64,000 nt of DNA, taken from the NCBI RefSeq assembly GCF_002101675.1, contig NZ_LQOY01000207.1:117852-181851 (forward strand). Direction: 5' to 3'. This document shows, piece by piece, positions 51,855 to 59,792 of this stretch (its first letter is position 1; every line of letters starts with the position of its first letter). Position numbers and translations under genes: made by a program. Source of the stretch: Mycobacterium gordonae (GTDB lineage: Bacteria > Actinomycetota > Actinomycetes > Mycobacteriales > Mycobacteriaceae). Under the pieces are notes generated by a model. It was not told the DNA's origin and ran no database searches. It saw only the letters and a program-made list of their open reading frames with translations.

Positions 51855-53135
51855 TCAGGCGCTTTTGTCGCGACGCTCCGAGCGGGACGGCTTGCGCGGC
51901 ACGATCGTCGGCAGCACGTTGTCCTGGACGGTCTCCTTGGTGACGACCACCTTGGCGACGTCGTCGCGACTCGGGATGTCATACATCACCGGCAGCAGGA
52001 CTTCCTCCATGATGGCGCGCAGACCACGGGCACCGGTGCCGCGGTGGATCGCCTGGTCGGCGATCGCTTCGAGCGCGTCGTCGGCGAACTCGAGCTCCAC
52101 CCCGTCCATCTCGAACAGCCTGGTGTACTGCTTGACCAGAGCGTTCTTCGGCTCCGAAAGGATCTTGACCAACGATTCCTTGTCGAGGTTGGTGACCGAG
52201 GCGACCACCGGGAGGCGCCCGATGAACTCGGGGATCAGGCCGAACTTGATCAGGTCCTCGGGCATCACTTCGGCGAAGTGGTCGGTGGTGTCGATCTCGG
52301 CCTTGGAGCGCACCTCGGCGCCGAAGCCCAGACCCCGCTTGCCGACGCGCTCGTAGATGATCTTCTCCAGGCCCGCGAACGCGCCCGCCACGATGAACAG
52401 CACGTTGGTGGTGTCGATCTGGATGAACTCCTGGTGCGGGTGCTTGCGACCACCCTGCGGGGGAACCGAGGCCTGGGTGCCTTCCAGGATCTTCAGCAGC
52501 GCCTGTTGAACGCCCTCACCGGAGACATCGCGGGTAATCGACGGGTTCTCGCTCTTGCGGGCGATCTTGTCGACCTCGTCGATGTAGATGATGCCGGTCT
52601 CGGCGCGCTTGACGTCGTAGTCGGCGGCCTGGATGAGCTTGAGCAGGATGTTCTCGACGTCCTCACCGACATAGCCGGCCTCAGTCAGCGCGGTGGCGTC
52701 GGCGATCGCGAACGGCACATTGAGCATCTTGGCCAGCGTCTGGGCCAGATAGGTTTTGCCGCAGCCGGTGGGACCGAGCATCAGAATGTTGGACTTGGTC
52801 AGCTCGACCGGCTCGTACCGGGAGTCCCGGCCCTTCTCGCCGGCCTGGATGCGCTTGTAGTGGTTGTAGACCGCGACAGCCAGCGTGCGCTTGGCGGTGT
52901 CCTGCCCGATGACGTAGCCCTCCAGGAAGTCCCGGATTTCGATGGGCTTGGGCAGCTCGTCGAGCTTCACATCGTCGGCGTCAGCGAGCTCTTCTTCGAT
53001 GATCTCGTTACACAGGTCGATGCACTCGTCGCAGATGTACACCCCGGGGCCCGCGATGAGTTTCTTGACCTGCTTCTGGCTCTTCCCGCAGAACGAGCAC
53101 TTCAGCAAGTCACCGCCGTCTCCGATGCGCGCCAT
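51855..53135 (-). CDS. clpX: ClpX, ATPase subunit of the ClpXP protease
   Basis: The 426-residue AAA+ unfoldase has a zinc-binding N-domain (CSFCGKSQKQVKKLIAGPG ... ICDECI), Walker A GPTGCGKTYLAQTLA, Walker B IIYIDEVDKI, the pore loop GYVG and an IGF-type loop for ClpP docking (GLIPEFIGRLPVV region). It feeds unfolded proteins to ClpP1P2, encoded just upstream. GAGG lies about five bases before the ATG. It is separated from clpP2 by a strong terminator, so it has its own promoter. Confidence 0.98.
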   Translation of the reverse strand: MARIGDGGDLLKCSFCGKSQKQVKKLIAGPGVYICDECIDLCNEIIEEELADADDVKLDELPKPIEIRDFLEGYVIGQDTAKRTLAVAVYNHYKRIQAGEKGRDSRYEPVELTKSNILMLGPTGCGKTYLAQTLAKMLNVPFAIADATALTEAGYVGEDVENILLKLIQAADYDVKRAETGIIYIDEVDKIARKSENPSITRDVSGEGVQQALLKILEGTQASVPPQGGRKHPHQEFIQIDTTNVLFIVAGAFAGLEKIIYERVGKRGLGFGAEVRSKAEIDTTDHFAEVMPEDLIKFGLIPEFIGRLPVVASVTNLDKESLVKILSEPKNALVKQYTRLFEMDGVELEFADDALEAIADQAIHRGTGARGLRAIMEEVLLPVMYDIPSRDDVAKVVVTKETVQDNVLPTIVPRKPSRSERRDKSA

Positions 53136-53418
53136 GATGCCTCAGGGCCTACTTCCTGTGTCGCCGTTCGTCTTGCCTGCCGCGTGTATCCCACGACGCT
53201 ACCCGTTTGTCACGGCCTGTCGCGACCGATAACGCCGAATAGCTTCCTTGGTATTTGCTGGTGCTCACTGCGATGGGTAGTTCTCGTTGTGAATGCAACA
53301 TATCCTCCGGCGGCGTCCGCAACTGGCCGAGACGCGCAATACGTGTCTCTGGCGTGTCGCGGTCGTTACGCCAATGACGCTGCCACGGCACCAACCCTAC
53401 CGTGGCCCCGGCCCGCGA
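53136..53418. other. clpX upstream region
   Basis: About 280 bases between clpX and the clpP2 terminator. No gene is supported. It must hold the clpX promoter, but no clear TANNNT/-35 pair stood out. Confidence 0.4.
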
Positions 53419-53475
53419 GCAGACGCAAAATCGCCCCGGATCTTGCGCTCCGGGGCGATTTTGCGTCTGTTGAGC
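53415..53475. terminator. Second GCGAGCAGACGC-family terminator, downstream of clpP2
   Basis: Twenty-one base pairs: CAGACGCAAAATCGCCCCGG(A) at 53420-53440 pairs with (T)CCGGGGCGATTTTGCGTCTG at 53449-53469, with an eight-base loop. On the minus strand a T-rich arm end follows, and outer bases GCGAGC/TGAGC pair partly. It lies three bases after the clpP2 stop and isolates clpP1P2 from clpX. Confidence 0.9.
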
Positions 53476-53477
53476 GG

Positions 53478-54122
53478 TCAGGCGTTCTGCGCGGAGAGCT
53501 TCCGGTACTCGAGAACCGTGTCGATGATGCCGTAGTCCTTGGCGTCTTCGGCGGTCAGGATCTTGTCCCGGTCGGTGTCCTTGCGGATCGTCGCCGCGTC
53601 CTTGCCGGTATGACGGGCCAGGGTGCTCTCCATCAAGGTGCGCATCCGCTCGATCTCCGCGGCCTGGATCTCAAGGTCGGAGAACTGCCCCTGGATCACC
53701 CCTGACAGGGACGGCTGGTGGATCAGCACGCGCGCGTTGGGCAGTGCCATCCGCTTGCCCGGGGTTCCGGCGGCCAGCAGCACCGCGGCCGCCGAGGCGG
53801 CCTGACCCAGGCACACCGTCTGAATGTCGGCGCGCACGTACTGCATGGTGTCGTAGATGGCCATCAGCGAAGTGAAGCCACCACCCGGGGAGTTGATGTA
53901 CATGGTGATGTCGCGGTCGGGGTCCAGGGACTCCAGCACCAGCAGTTGGGCCATGATGTCGTTCGCCGACGCGTCGTCGACCTGGACACCGAGGAAGATG
54001 ATGCGTTCCTCGAACAGCTTGTTGTACGGGTTGGATTCCTTGACGCCGAAGCTGGAGTGCTCGATGAACGACGGCAGGATGTAGCGCGCCTGCGGCTGGG
54101 TCTGCGGGTTCAGAGGGTTCAC
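53478..54122 (-). CDS. clpP2: ATP-dependent Clp protease proteolytic subunit ClpP2
   Basis: The 214-residue serine protease has the catalytic triad Ser110 (GQAASAAA), His135 (LIHQPSLSG) and Asp186 (KDTDRDKIL). The length and the N-terminus MNPLNPQTQPQARYILPSF identify it as the ClpP2 paralogue, which forms a mixed tetradecamer with ClpP1 and docks ClpX or ClpC1. The start overlaps the clpP1 stop by four bases, ensuring balanced synthesis. Confidence 0.97.
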   Translation of the reverse strand: MNPLNPQTQPQARYILPSFIEHSSFGVKESNPYNKLFEERIIFLGVQVDDASANDIMAQLLVLESLDPDRDITMYINSPGGGFTSLMAIYDTMQYVRADIQTVCLGQAASAAAVLLAAGTPGKRMALPNARVLIHQPSLSGVIQGQFSDLEIQAAEIERMRTLMESTLARHTGKDAATIRKDTDRDKILTAEDAKDYGIIDTVLEYRKLSAQNA

Positions 54123-54718
54123 TGGGCTTCTCCGTTGCTGATGTGGGCGGCGCGAGTGATGATGTGGTCGACGAAGCCGTACTCCAGGGCTTCGGGGGCG
54201 GTGAACCAGCGGTCGCGGTCGGAGTCGGCCTCGATGCGCTCGATGGACTGGCCGGTGAACTCGGCGTTAAGCCGGAACATCTCTTTCTTGATGACGGCAA
54301 ATTGCTCGGCCTGGATGGCGATGTCGGCCGCGCTACCCGTGACGCCGCCCAACGGCTGGTGCATCAGGATGCGGGCGTGCGGCAGCGCGTAGCGCTTGCC
54401 CTTGGTGCCGGCCGCCAACAGGAACTCCCCCATCGAGGCGGCCATACCCATCGCGTAGGTGGCGATGTCGCAGGGCGCGAGCACCATGGTGTCGTAGATC
54501 GCCATCCCGGCGCTGATCGAGCCACCGGGCGAGTTGATGTAGAGGTTGATGTCCTTGTCGCTGTCCTCGGCGGCGAGCAGCAGAATCTGCGCGCACAACC
54601 GGTTGGCGACCTCGTCGTTCACCTCCGACCCCAGGAAGATGATGCGCTCGGAGAGCAAGCGCTCATAGACGGAGTCCGTGAGGTTCAGACCCACCGAGTT
54701 CCCACGCATGTCAGTCAC
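54119..54718 (-). CDS. clpP1: ATP-dependent Clp protease proteolytic subunit ClpP1
   Basis: The 199-residue subunit starts TDMRGNSVGLNLTDSVYERLL, with Ser95 (GMAASMGEF), His120 (ILMHQPLGG) and the Asp in ADSDRDRWF. The GTG at 54716-54718 follows a TAA in the same frame, so no longer form is possible. In M. tuberculosis ClpP1 is three residues longer at the N-terminus. A ClgR-like box lies about 90 bases upstream. It is co-translated with clpP2. Confidence 0.97.
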   Translation of the reverse strand: MTDMRGNSVGLNLTDSVYERLLSERIIFLGSEVNDEVANRLCAQILLLAAEDSDKDINLYINSPGGSISAGMAIYDTMVLAPCDIATYAMGMAASMGEFLLAAGTKGKRYALPHARILMHQPLGGVTGSAADIAIQAEQFAVIKKEMFRLNAEFTGQSIERIEADSDRDRWFTAPEALEYGFVDHIITRAAHISNGEAQ

Positions 54719-54805
54719 GACCGGGTTACCTGCTTTCTCATATCGCTTGTTGCACCGACACTAACCAACCGGACCCGCCCTTTGACCCCCTGAAACGGGC
54801 GCGTT

Positions 54806-54816
54806 CGCTCACAGCG
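54806..54816 (+). promoter_or_regulatory. Candidate ClgR box upstream of clpP1
   Basis: CGCTCACAGCG matches the actinobacterial ClgR core CGCYNANRGCG at every defined position and is preceded by GTT. It is 88 bases upstream of the clpP1 start, directly after the tig stop. ClgR activates clpP1P2 in actinobacteria (established knowledge). Confidence 0.6.
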
Positions 54817-56319
54817 TCATGCGGTGGGTTCATCGGCGGTGTCGGCCTGCTCTGATCCGAGGTCTGCTTCGTCAGCCTCGTCGACCTCGTCGAGCTCCTC
54901 GACCTCGTCGACCTCGTCGACCTCGTCGACCTCGTCACCGTGGTCATGGTCATGGTCATGGTCATGGTCATGGTCGTGCTCGTGGTCGTGGTCCGCGTGC
55001 CGCTTACCGAAGAACTCACTGGTGTCGATGGGATTGCCGTCGGTGTCGGTGACCGTGGCCTTCTCGATCACCGCCGCGACGGCCAGACCACGCCGCACGT
55101 CGGCGAACATGGCGGCGAGCTGGTTGTTCTCCTGCAGGTAGGCGAACAGCTGCTGCGGCTCGATGCCGTACTGCCGCGACGTCAGCACCAGTCGCTCGGT
55201 GAGGTCTTCCTGCCCGACCTGGACATCGAGCTGGTCGGCGATGGCGTCGAGCAGCAGCTGGCGCTTGACGTTGTTCTCGGCGGCGGCGCGGGCTTCGGCG
55301 TCGAACTCCGCGCGCGAGGACCCCTGCTGTTCGAGCACCTCGTTGAACTTGGCCTGGTCCTGGTTCAGCCCGCCCATCGCGGCCTGCAGCGTCTCCTCGA
55401 TCTGCGAGCGCACGATGGCGTCCGGCACTGGGACGTCGACCTGCTCGAGCAGGGCGTCCAGGGCGGCATTGCGGATCTGGTCGGCCTGCTGAGCGCGCTT
55501 GGTCTTGCGCACCTGCTCGCCGAGGCTTTCGCGCAGCTCGTCAATGGTGTCGAACTCGCTGGCGAGCTGAGCGAACTCATCGTCGGGCTCGGGCAGTTCC
55601 CGTTCCTTGATCGACTTGACCGTGACGGTGACGTCAGCTTCCTGCCCGGCATGTTCGCCGGTCGCCAGCGTGGCGGTGAACACCTTGGACTCGTCGACGG
55701 CCAGCCCGACGAGGGCGTCATCGAGGCCCGCGATCAACCGACCGGAACCCACCTCGTGCGACAGCCCCTCGGCGGCCGCGTTGGGCACGTCCTCGCCGTC
55801 GACGGTCGCCGACAGGTCGATCGAGACGAAGTCGCCCGTCTGCACGGGACGGTCCACTCCGGTCAGGGTGCCGAAGCGCGCGCGCAATGACTCGAGTTCG
55901 GCGTTCACCTCGTCGTCGCTGACCTCGACCGGCTCGACGGAGACACTCAGCGCGTCCAGGTCGGGGATCTCCAGCTTGGGGCGGACGTCGACTTCGGCGA
56001 AGAACTGCAGCTCCTGCCCGTATTCCTTATGGGTCACCTGGATGTTGGGCCGACCGATCGGCTGCACGTCGGACTCGGTGAGCGCCTGGCCGTAGCGGCT
56101 GGGCACCGCGTCCTCGATCACCTGGTCGAGCAGGGCCTCGCGGCCGAACCGCGCCTCGAGCAGCCGGGCCGGCGCCTTTCCCGGGCGGAACCCGGGCAGC
56201 CGAACCTGCTTGGCGAGCTCCTTGTAGGCCCGCTGAAAATCGGGTTCCAGCTCGGGGAACGGCACCTCCACGTTGATGCGAACCCGGGTAGGGCTCAACT
56301 GCGTCACGGTGCTCTTCAC
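54817..56319 (-). CDS. tig: Trigger factor with His/Asp-rich and acidic C-terminal tail
   Basis: The 500-residue chaperone has the ribosome-binding N-domain (LPGFRPGKAPARLLEARFG, matching the GFRxGKxP loop), a FKBP-type PPIase domain (about 155-240) and a helical C-domain. The tail is unusual: residues 441-460 hold ten His alternating with Asp, followed by about 25 residues of VDE/LDE repeats. M. tuberculosis Tig is shorter (about 466 residues by recollection). The GTG at 56319 has GAGGAG upstream. It folds nascent chains at the ribosome exit; the tail could bind metal (inference). Confidence 0.96.
   Translation of the reverse strand: MKSTVTQLSPTRVRINVEVPFPELEPDFQRAYKELAKQVRLPGFRPGKAPARLLEARFGREALLDQVIEDAVPSRYGQALTESDVQPIGRPNIQVTHKEYGQELQFFAEVDVRPKLEIPDLDALSVSVEPVEVSDDEVNAELESLRARFGTLTGVDRPVQTGDFVSIDLSATVDGEDVPNAAAEGLSHEVGSGRLIAGLDDALVGLAVDESKVFTATLATGEHAGQEADVTVTVKSIKERELPEPDDEFAQLASEFDTIDELRESLGEQVRKTKRAQQADQIRNAALDALLEQVDVPVPDAIVRSQIEETLQAAMGGLNQDQAKFNEVLEQQGSSRAEFDAEARAAAENNVKRQLLLDAIADQLDVQVGQEDLTERLVLTSRQYGIEPQQLFAYLQENNQLAAMFADVRRGLAVAAVIEKATVTDTDGNPIDTSEFFGKRHADHDHEHDHDHDHDHDHDHGDEVDEVDEVDEVEELDEVDEADEADLGSEQADTADEPTA
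54877..54990 (-). repeat. Microsatellite-like repeats in the tig tail
   Basis: Plus strand shows about six 9-base CTCGTCGAC units (54877-54936), then about six 6-base TCATGG units with degenerate copies (54940-54990). They encode VDE and HD repeats. Length change would keep frame, as both units are multiples of three. Confidence 0.8.
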
Positions 56320-56373
56320 GGCGTGCTCCTCGGTATGTCGTTTCTGCGTACGGCGGTGCGCCTGGCGGCCTGG

Positions 56374-56447
56374 TCGGGGTGACAGGATTTGAACCTGCGG
56401 CCTTCCGCTCCCAAAGCGGATGCGCTACCAAGCTGCGCTACACCCCG
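56374..56447 (-). tRNA. tRNA-Pro (anticodon TGG)
   Basis: A 74-base cloverleaf read on the minus strand: acceptor CGGGGTG/CACCCCG, D arm GCGC-GCGC, anticodon stem TCCGC/GCGGA with loop TTTGGGA, T arm GCAGG-TTCAAAT-CCTGT, discriminator A. CCA is not encoded. It lies between tig and tRNA-Gly. Confidence 0.97.
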
Positions 56448-56589
56448 CGCTGACCACGCGATCCTACGGCCCGGCAGGGCCGGGCCCGCAGAGACCTCCG
56501 GGGACCTGACACCTCACGGAGCGGTTACGTGACTGCGTCGATTAGATTTGAACTCCGCCACCACGTACAGTCTCGGTCGACTAATACTT

Positions 56590-56660
56590 GCGGGCGTAGC
56601 TCAATGGTAGAGCCCTAGTCTTCCAAACTAGCTACGCGGGTTCGATTCCCGTCGCCCGCT
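56590..56660 (+). tRNA. tRNA-Gly (anticodon TCC)
   Basis: A 71-base cloverleaf: acceptor GCGGGCG/CGCCCGC, D arm GCTC-GAGC, anticodon stem CTAGT/ACTAG with loop CTTCCAA, T arm GCGGG-TTCGATT-CCCGT, discriminator T. CCA is not encoded. It precedes lipP by 34 bases. Confidence 0.97.
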
Positions 56661-56694
56661 CTGAGCTAATGATTTTGTTCGACAGAAAGGCGCC

Positions 56695-57888
56695 ATGAGC
56701 GACCTTGAGAGCGCGATCATTCATGGCTCATGCGCGCCCGGCTTCATCGGGGTACGCGACGCGTTCGAGCGCAATTTCACCCTGCGCCATGAGGCAGGCG
56801 CGGCGGTCGCCGTCTGGGTCGACGGAAATCTCGTCGTCAATTTGTGGGGCGGCCATGCCGACGCCGCCGGCCGGCGACCCTGGCGAGAAGACACCCTGAC
56901 CACGGTGCTGTCCGGCACCAAGGGGCTGACGTCCACCTGCATCCACCAGCTCGCCGACCGCGGCGAACTGGATCTGCATGCTCCGATTTCCCGGTACTGG
57001 CCCGAATTCGGCCAGGCCGGCAAGGAAGACATCACGCTGGCCATGGTGATGAGCCACCGCTCCGGTGTGATCGGCCCGCGCACCCGGGTGACCACCGAGC
57101 AACTCTGCGACTGGGACTACGTCTGCGGTCAGTTGGAGATCGCCGAGCCCTGGTGGAAGCCGGGCACCGCGCAGGGCTACCACATGACCACCTTCGGCTT
57201 CATCCTCGGCGAGGTGTTCCGCCGCGTGACGGGCCGCACCATCGGCCAGTATCTGCGGACCGAGATCGCGCAGCCGATCGGCGCCGAGATTCACATCGGG
57301 TTGACGCCGGCCGAGCAACTGCGCTGCGCCGAGCGGGTGAACAAGCCGACCGGCCGTCAGCTGCTGGCCGAACTGCAGGCCCCGAGTGACCCGACCAGCC
57401 TCGACGACCACCCCAAAGCCGGGATGTCGATCTCGATGGGGTTCCTGGCCGACGACGACCTGGACACCGAGAACCTGCACCTGTGGCGCCAGCTGGAATT
57501 CCCCGGCACCAACGCCCAGGTCTCCGCGCTGGGGATGGCGACGTTCTACAACGCGCTCGCCCAGGAGAAGCTACTCAGCCGCGAGCACATGGATCTGGTG
57601 CGGGTGTGCCAGGGCGGTTTCGAGCCTGATCTGGTGCTGGGTCCGCGCGTGGCCGACCACGGCTGGGGGCTGGGCTACATGCTCAATCAGCGGTGCATCA
57701 ACGGGCCGAACCCGCAAATGTTCGGCCACGGGGGGCTGGGCGGTTCTTTTGCTTTCGTCGACCTCGAGCACCGGATCGGCTACGGGTACGTGTCCAACCG
57801 CTTCGACGCCAGCAAGGCCAACGCCGACCCGCGCAGTGTCGCCTTGAGCAACGAGGTGTACCGCGCGCTAGGGGTCACTGTCGACTGA
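56695..57888 (+). CDS. lipP: Serine beta-lactamase-fold esterase LipP
   Basis: A 397-residue protein of the class C beta-lactamase/esterase VIII family. The nucleophile motif SxxK is SGTKGLTST (about residue 80) and the Tyr motif region is WDYVCGQLEIAEPWWKPG; a C-terminal HGGLGGSFAF matches the KTG-equivalent (HxG). It probably hydrolyses short-chain esters in the cytosol; no signal peptide. GAAAGG precedes the ATG. Synteny with Rv2463 supports the name. A hairpin follows the stop. Confidence 0.9.
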   Translation: MSDLESAIIHGSCAPGFIGVRDAFERNFTLRHEAGAAVAVWVDGNLVVNLWGGHADAAGRRPWREDTLTTVLSGTKGLTSTCIHQLADRGELDLHAPISRYWPEFGQAGKEDITLAMVMSHRSGVIGPRTRVTTEQLCDWDYVCGQLEIAEPWWKPGTAQGYHMTTFGFILGEVFRRVTGRTIGQYLRTEIAQPIGAEIHIGLTPAEQLRCAERVNKPTGRQLLAELQAPSDPTSLDDHPKAGMSISMGFLADDDLDTENLHLWRQLEFPGTNAQVSALGMATFYNALAQEKLLSREHMDLVRVCQGGFEPDLVLGPRVADHGWGLGYMLNQRCINGPNPQMFGHGGLGGSFAFVDLEHRIGYGYVSNRFDASKANADPRSVALSNEVYRALGVTVD

Positions 57889-57901
57889 CCCACCCGAGAA
57901 G

Positions 57902-57929
57902 CACCCTGCCGCGCGATGTCGGCAGGGTG
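57902..57929. terminator. Terminator hairpin after lipP
   Basis: CACCCTGCC pairs with GGCAGGGTG over a ten-base loop, extended outward by AGCA/TGCT with a bulge. It lies between lipP and the convergent gene ending at 57955. Confidence 0.7.
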
Positions 57930-57954
57930 TGCTCGGCTACGGCTTACGGTCGGT

Positions 57955-58296
57955 TCAGCGCGGGCCGCCAGGGCCGCCCGGTCCGGGCCCACCCGGACCC
58001 CCTGGTCCGCCCGGCCCGCCTTGGCCGGGCCCGCCCGGTCCGCCGGGGTTGCCCGGGGCGCCGAGGCCAGGGCCACCGGGTCCCGGATGAGGATTGGGGC
58101 CGGCCCCACGCCAGTTGTCATGGCAGTTGACGTTGTCCCAGTTGTTGCCCCAGACCGGGTCCCAGAAATCACCCGGGCACCACTGCGGCAGTGGGCCGGG
58201 TTGCGCCTGCGCGCCCGTCGCGAGCCCGAGACCATACATGCCCAGACCCGCGGTCAGCGCGAAAGTGGTTGCAGCTAAACGTAATGAAGTTTTCAT
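57955..58296 (-). CDS. Small secreted Pro/Gly-rich protein
   Basis: The 113-residue product has a clear signal peptide (MKTSLRLAATTFALTAGLG to AQA, cleavage near residue 31). A short conserved-looking core holds two Cys (LPQWCPGDFWDPVWGNNWD, NVNCHDNW). The rest is PGGPGGPG repeats to the end. I recognise no family function; similar small secreted proteins with a QWCPG core occur in mycobacteria (inference from memory). The ATG at 58294-58296 is chosen for the signal peptide; the frame extends to 58329. It is monocistronic. Confidence 0.75.
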   Translation of the reverse strand: MKTSLRLAATTFALTAGLGMYGLGLATGAQAQPGPLPQWCPGDFWDPVWGNNWDNVNCHDNWRGAGPNPHPGPGGPGLGAPGNPGGPGGPGQGGPGGPGGPGGPGPGGPGGPR

Positions 58297-58373
58297 GCGT
58301 CCACGGTTACGCGTTGAACCTGTAGTCAAGCTGAAGATCTACTTCGCGCCGGAAGTGAATCTCTGGGCGGTCG

Positions 58374-59177
58374 TCAGGACTGACACGTCGGACACCAGAA
58401 CACATTTCGCCCCTCGAGGACCGCTGTCCGCACCGTTTCGCCGCATATCCGGCATGGATCACCGGCGCGCCGGTACACGTAGGTGCGAGGACGGCCGGGC
58501 GCGTACGACGGCGCGCCGTGGTCGTGTTCGGGACGCACGACGACGATCTTGCCGCGCCGCAGTCCAACCTTCATCAGGGCCACCAGATCCGTCCAGGCGC
58601 CCGCGAATTCCGCCTCGGAGATCTTCTGGCCGGGCCGGTAGGGGTCGATGTGGTGACGGAACAGCAGCTCGCTGCGATAGACGTTGCCGACCCCGGCCAT
58701 CACACTCTGATCCATCAGAAGAGCCCCAATTGGTCTGCGAGACTTGGAGATTCGCGCCCAAGGCCAGGCCGGGTCGGCGTCAGCGCGCAACGGGTCGGGC
58801 CCCAGCCGGGCGAGCACATCGTCCACCTGGGCGGCGTCGATCACTTCGCACACCGTCGCACCGCGAAGGTCGGTACCGTACTGGGCGCCGATCAGGCGCA
58901 TCCGGACCTGCCCGACCGGCTGCGGATCCGGCTCACCCTCGGGCCGTTCCCACTCGGTGAAGGCCCCGTAAAGCCCTAGATGCACATGCACCACCGGGCC
59001 GTGGGCGTAGTGGTGAAAGAGGTGCTTGCCCCAGGCGCTGGCGCGCCGTAGCACCGCGCCGTCGACCATCGCCGCATCGGTGAAGCGGCCCTGCGGACTC
59101 GAGACCGCCACCGGGCCACCGGCGAAGCGCTTGTGATGTAACCGGGCCAGCCGGTGCAGCGTGTGACCTTCTGGCAC
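58374..59177 (-). CDS. nei2: Endonuclease VIII / Nei2 DNA glycosylase
   Basis: A 267-residue Fpg/Nei family enzyme starting PEGHTLHRLARLHH, where Pro2-Glu3 form the catalytic N-terminus. The helix-two-turn-helix has MDQSVMAGVGNVYRSELLF and the C-terminal zinc finger CRIC...CPTC. It removes oxidised pyrimidines and nicks the strand. The start is a GTG six bases after the rpiB stop. Synteny matches Rv2464c. Confidence 0.95.
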   Translation of the reverse strand: MPEGHTLHRLARLHHKRFAGGPVAVSSPQGRFTDAAMVDGAVLRRASAWGKHLFHHYAHGPVVHVHLGLYGAFTEWERPEGEPDPQPVGQVRMRLIGAQYGTDLRGATVCEVIDAAQVDDVLARLGPDPLRADADPAWPWARISKSRRPIGALLMDQSVMAGVGNVYRSELLFRHHIDPYRPGQKISEAEFAGAWTDLVALMKVGLRRGKIVVVRPEHDHGAPSYAPGRPRTYVYRRAGDPCRICGETVRTAVLEGRNVFWCPTCQS

Positions 59178-59183
59178 GGGCTC

Positions 59184-59663
59184 TCAGTCCTGCGCGCCGG
59201 GCACCGGCGGCGCTTGGTGGGTACGTTCGTATTCGGCCAGTATGTCGATACGACGCTGGTGGCGTTCGGCTTTCGACCACGGCGTGGCCAGGAAGGCATC
59301 GACGATGGCCAGCGCCTCGTCGAGGGTGTGCATGCGGCCGCCGATCCCGATCAGCTGAGCGTTGTTGTGTTCGCGGGCCAGCGCGGCGGTCTGCACGCTC
59401 CACGCCAGCGCGCACCGCGCACCGGGCACCTTGTTGGCCGCGATCTGTTCGCCATTGCCCGAGCCGCCAAGCACGATGCCCAGACTGTCCGGGTCGGCGA
59501 CGGTCCGCTGCGCCGCGGCGATGCAGAACGCGGGGTAATCGTCCTCGGCGTCGTAGGTGAAGGCGCCGCAGTCGATCGGCTCGTGTCCGGTGTTCGTCAG
59601 ATGCTCGATGATCTGTTGCTTGAGCTCAAAGCCGGCGTGATCGGCACCCAGGTAGACGCGCAT
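59184..59663 (-). CDS. rpiB: Ribose-5-phosphate isomerase B
   Basis: A 159-residue enzyme beginning RVYLGADHAGFELKQQIIEHL, with the phosphate/active-site segment GIVLGGSGNGEQIAANKVPG (catalytic Glu in GNGEQ, as in M. tuberculosis RpiB). It interconverts ribulose- and ribose-5-phosphate. It is upstream of nei2 in a two-gene unit. Its ATG lacks a good ribosome binding site (the preceding bases are CCTCCC). Confidence 0.96.
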   Translation of the reverse strand: MRVYLGADHAGFELKQQIIEHLTNTGHEPIDCGAFTYDAEDDYPAFCIAAAQRTVADPDSLGIVLGGSGNGEQIAANKVPGARCALAWSVQTAALAREHNNAQLIGIGGRMHTLDEALAIVDAFLATPWSKAERHQRRIDILAEYERTHQAPPVPGAQD

Positions 59664-59719
59664 GGGAGGACATTGTGCACGAACGCGGCTGGCAGCACCG
59701 CAGGTGCCCTGCGCCGAAA

Positions 59720-59782
59720 GTGAACCATGCGACGCAACCGCGGCGGCCTGAATCCAAGGGCGTGTCGCGTCGCACGGTTCAC
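59720..59782. repeat. Long inverted repeat between rpiB and the DsbA-like gene
   Basis: GTGAACCATGCGACGC (59720-59735) and GCGTCGCACGGTTCAC (59767-59782) pair at 15 of 16 positions around a 31-base spacer. It lies ten bases after the DsbA-like stop (59793) on that gene's downstream side and before the rpiB start. A terminator or a dispersed mycobacterial repeat are both possible. Confidence 0.7.
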
Positions 59783-59792
59783 AGTCGAGCCG

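Noticed and set aside
49773..53705. 1,310-codon plus-strand frame across korA and clpX
   Set aside because: It is a GC-bias shadow spanning two real genes and a promoter region.
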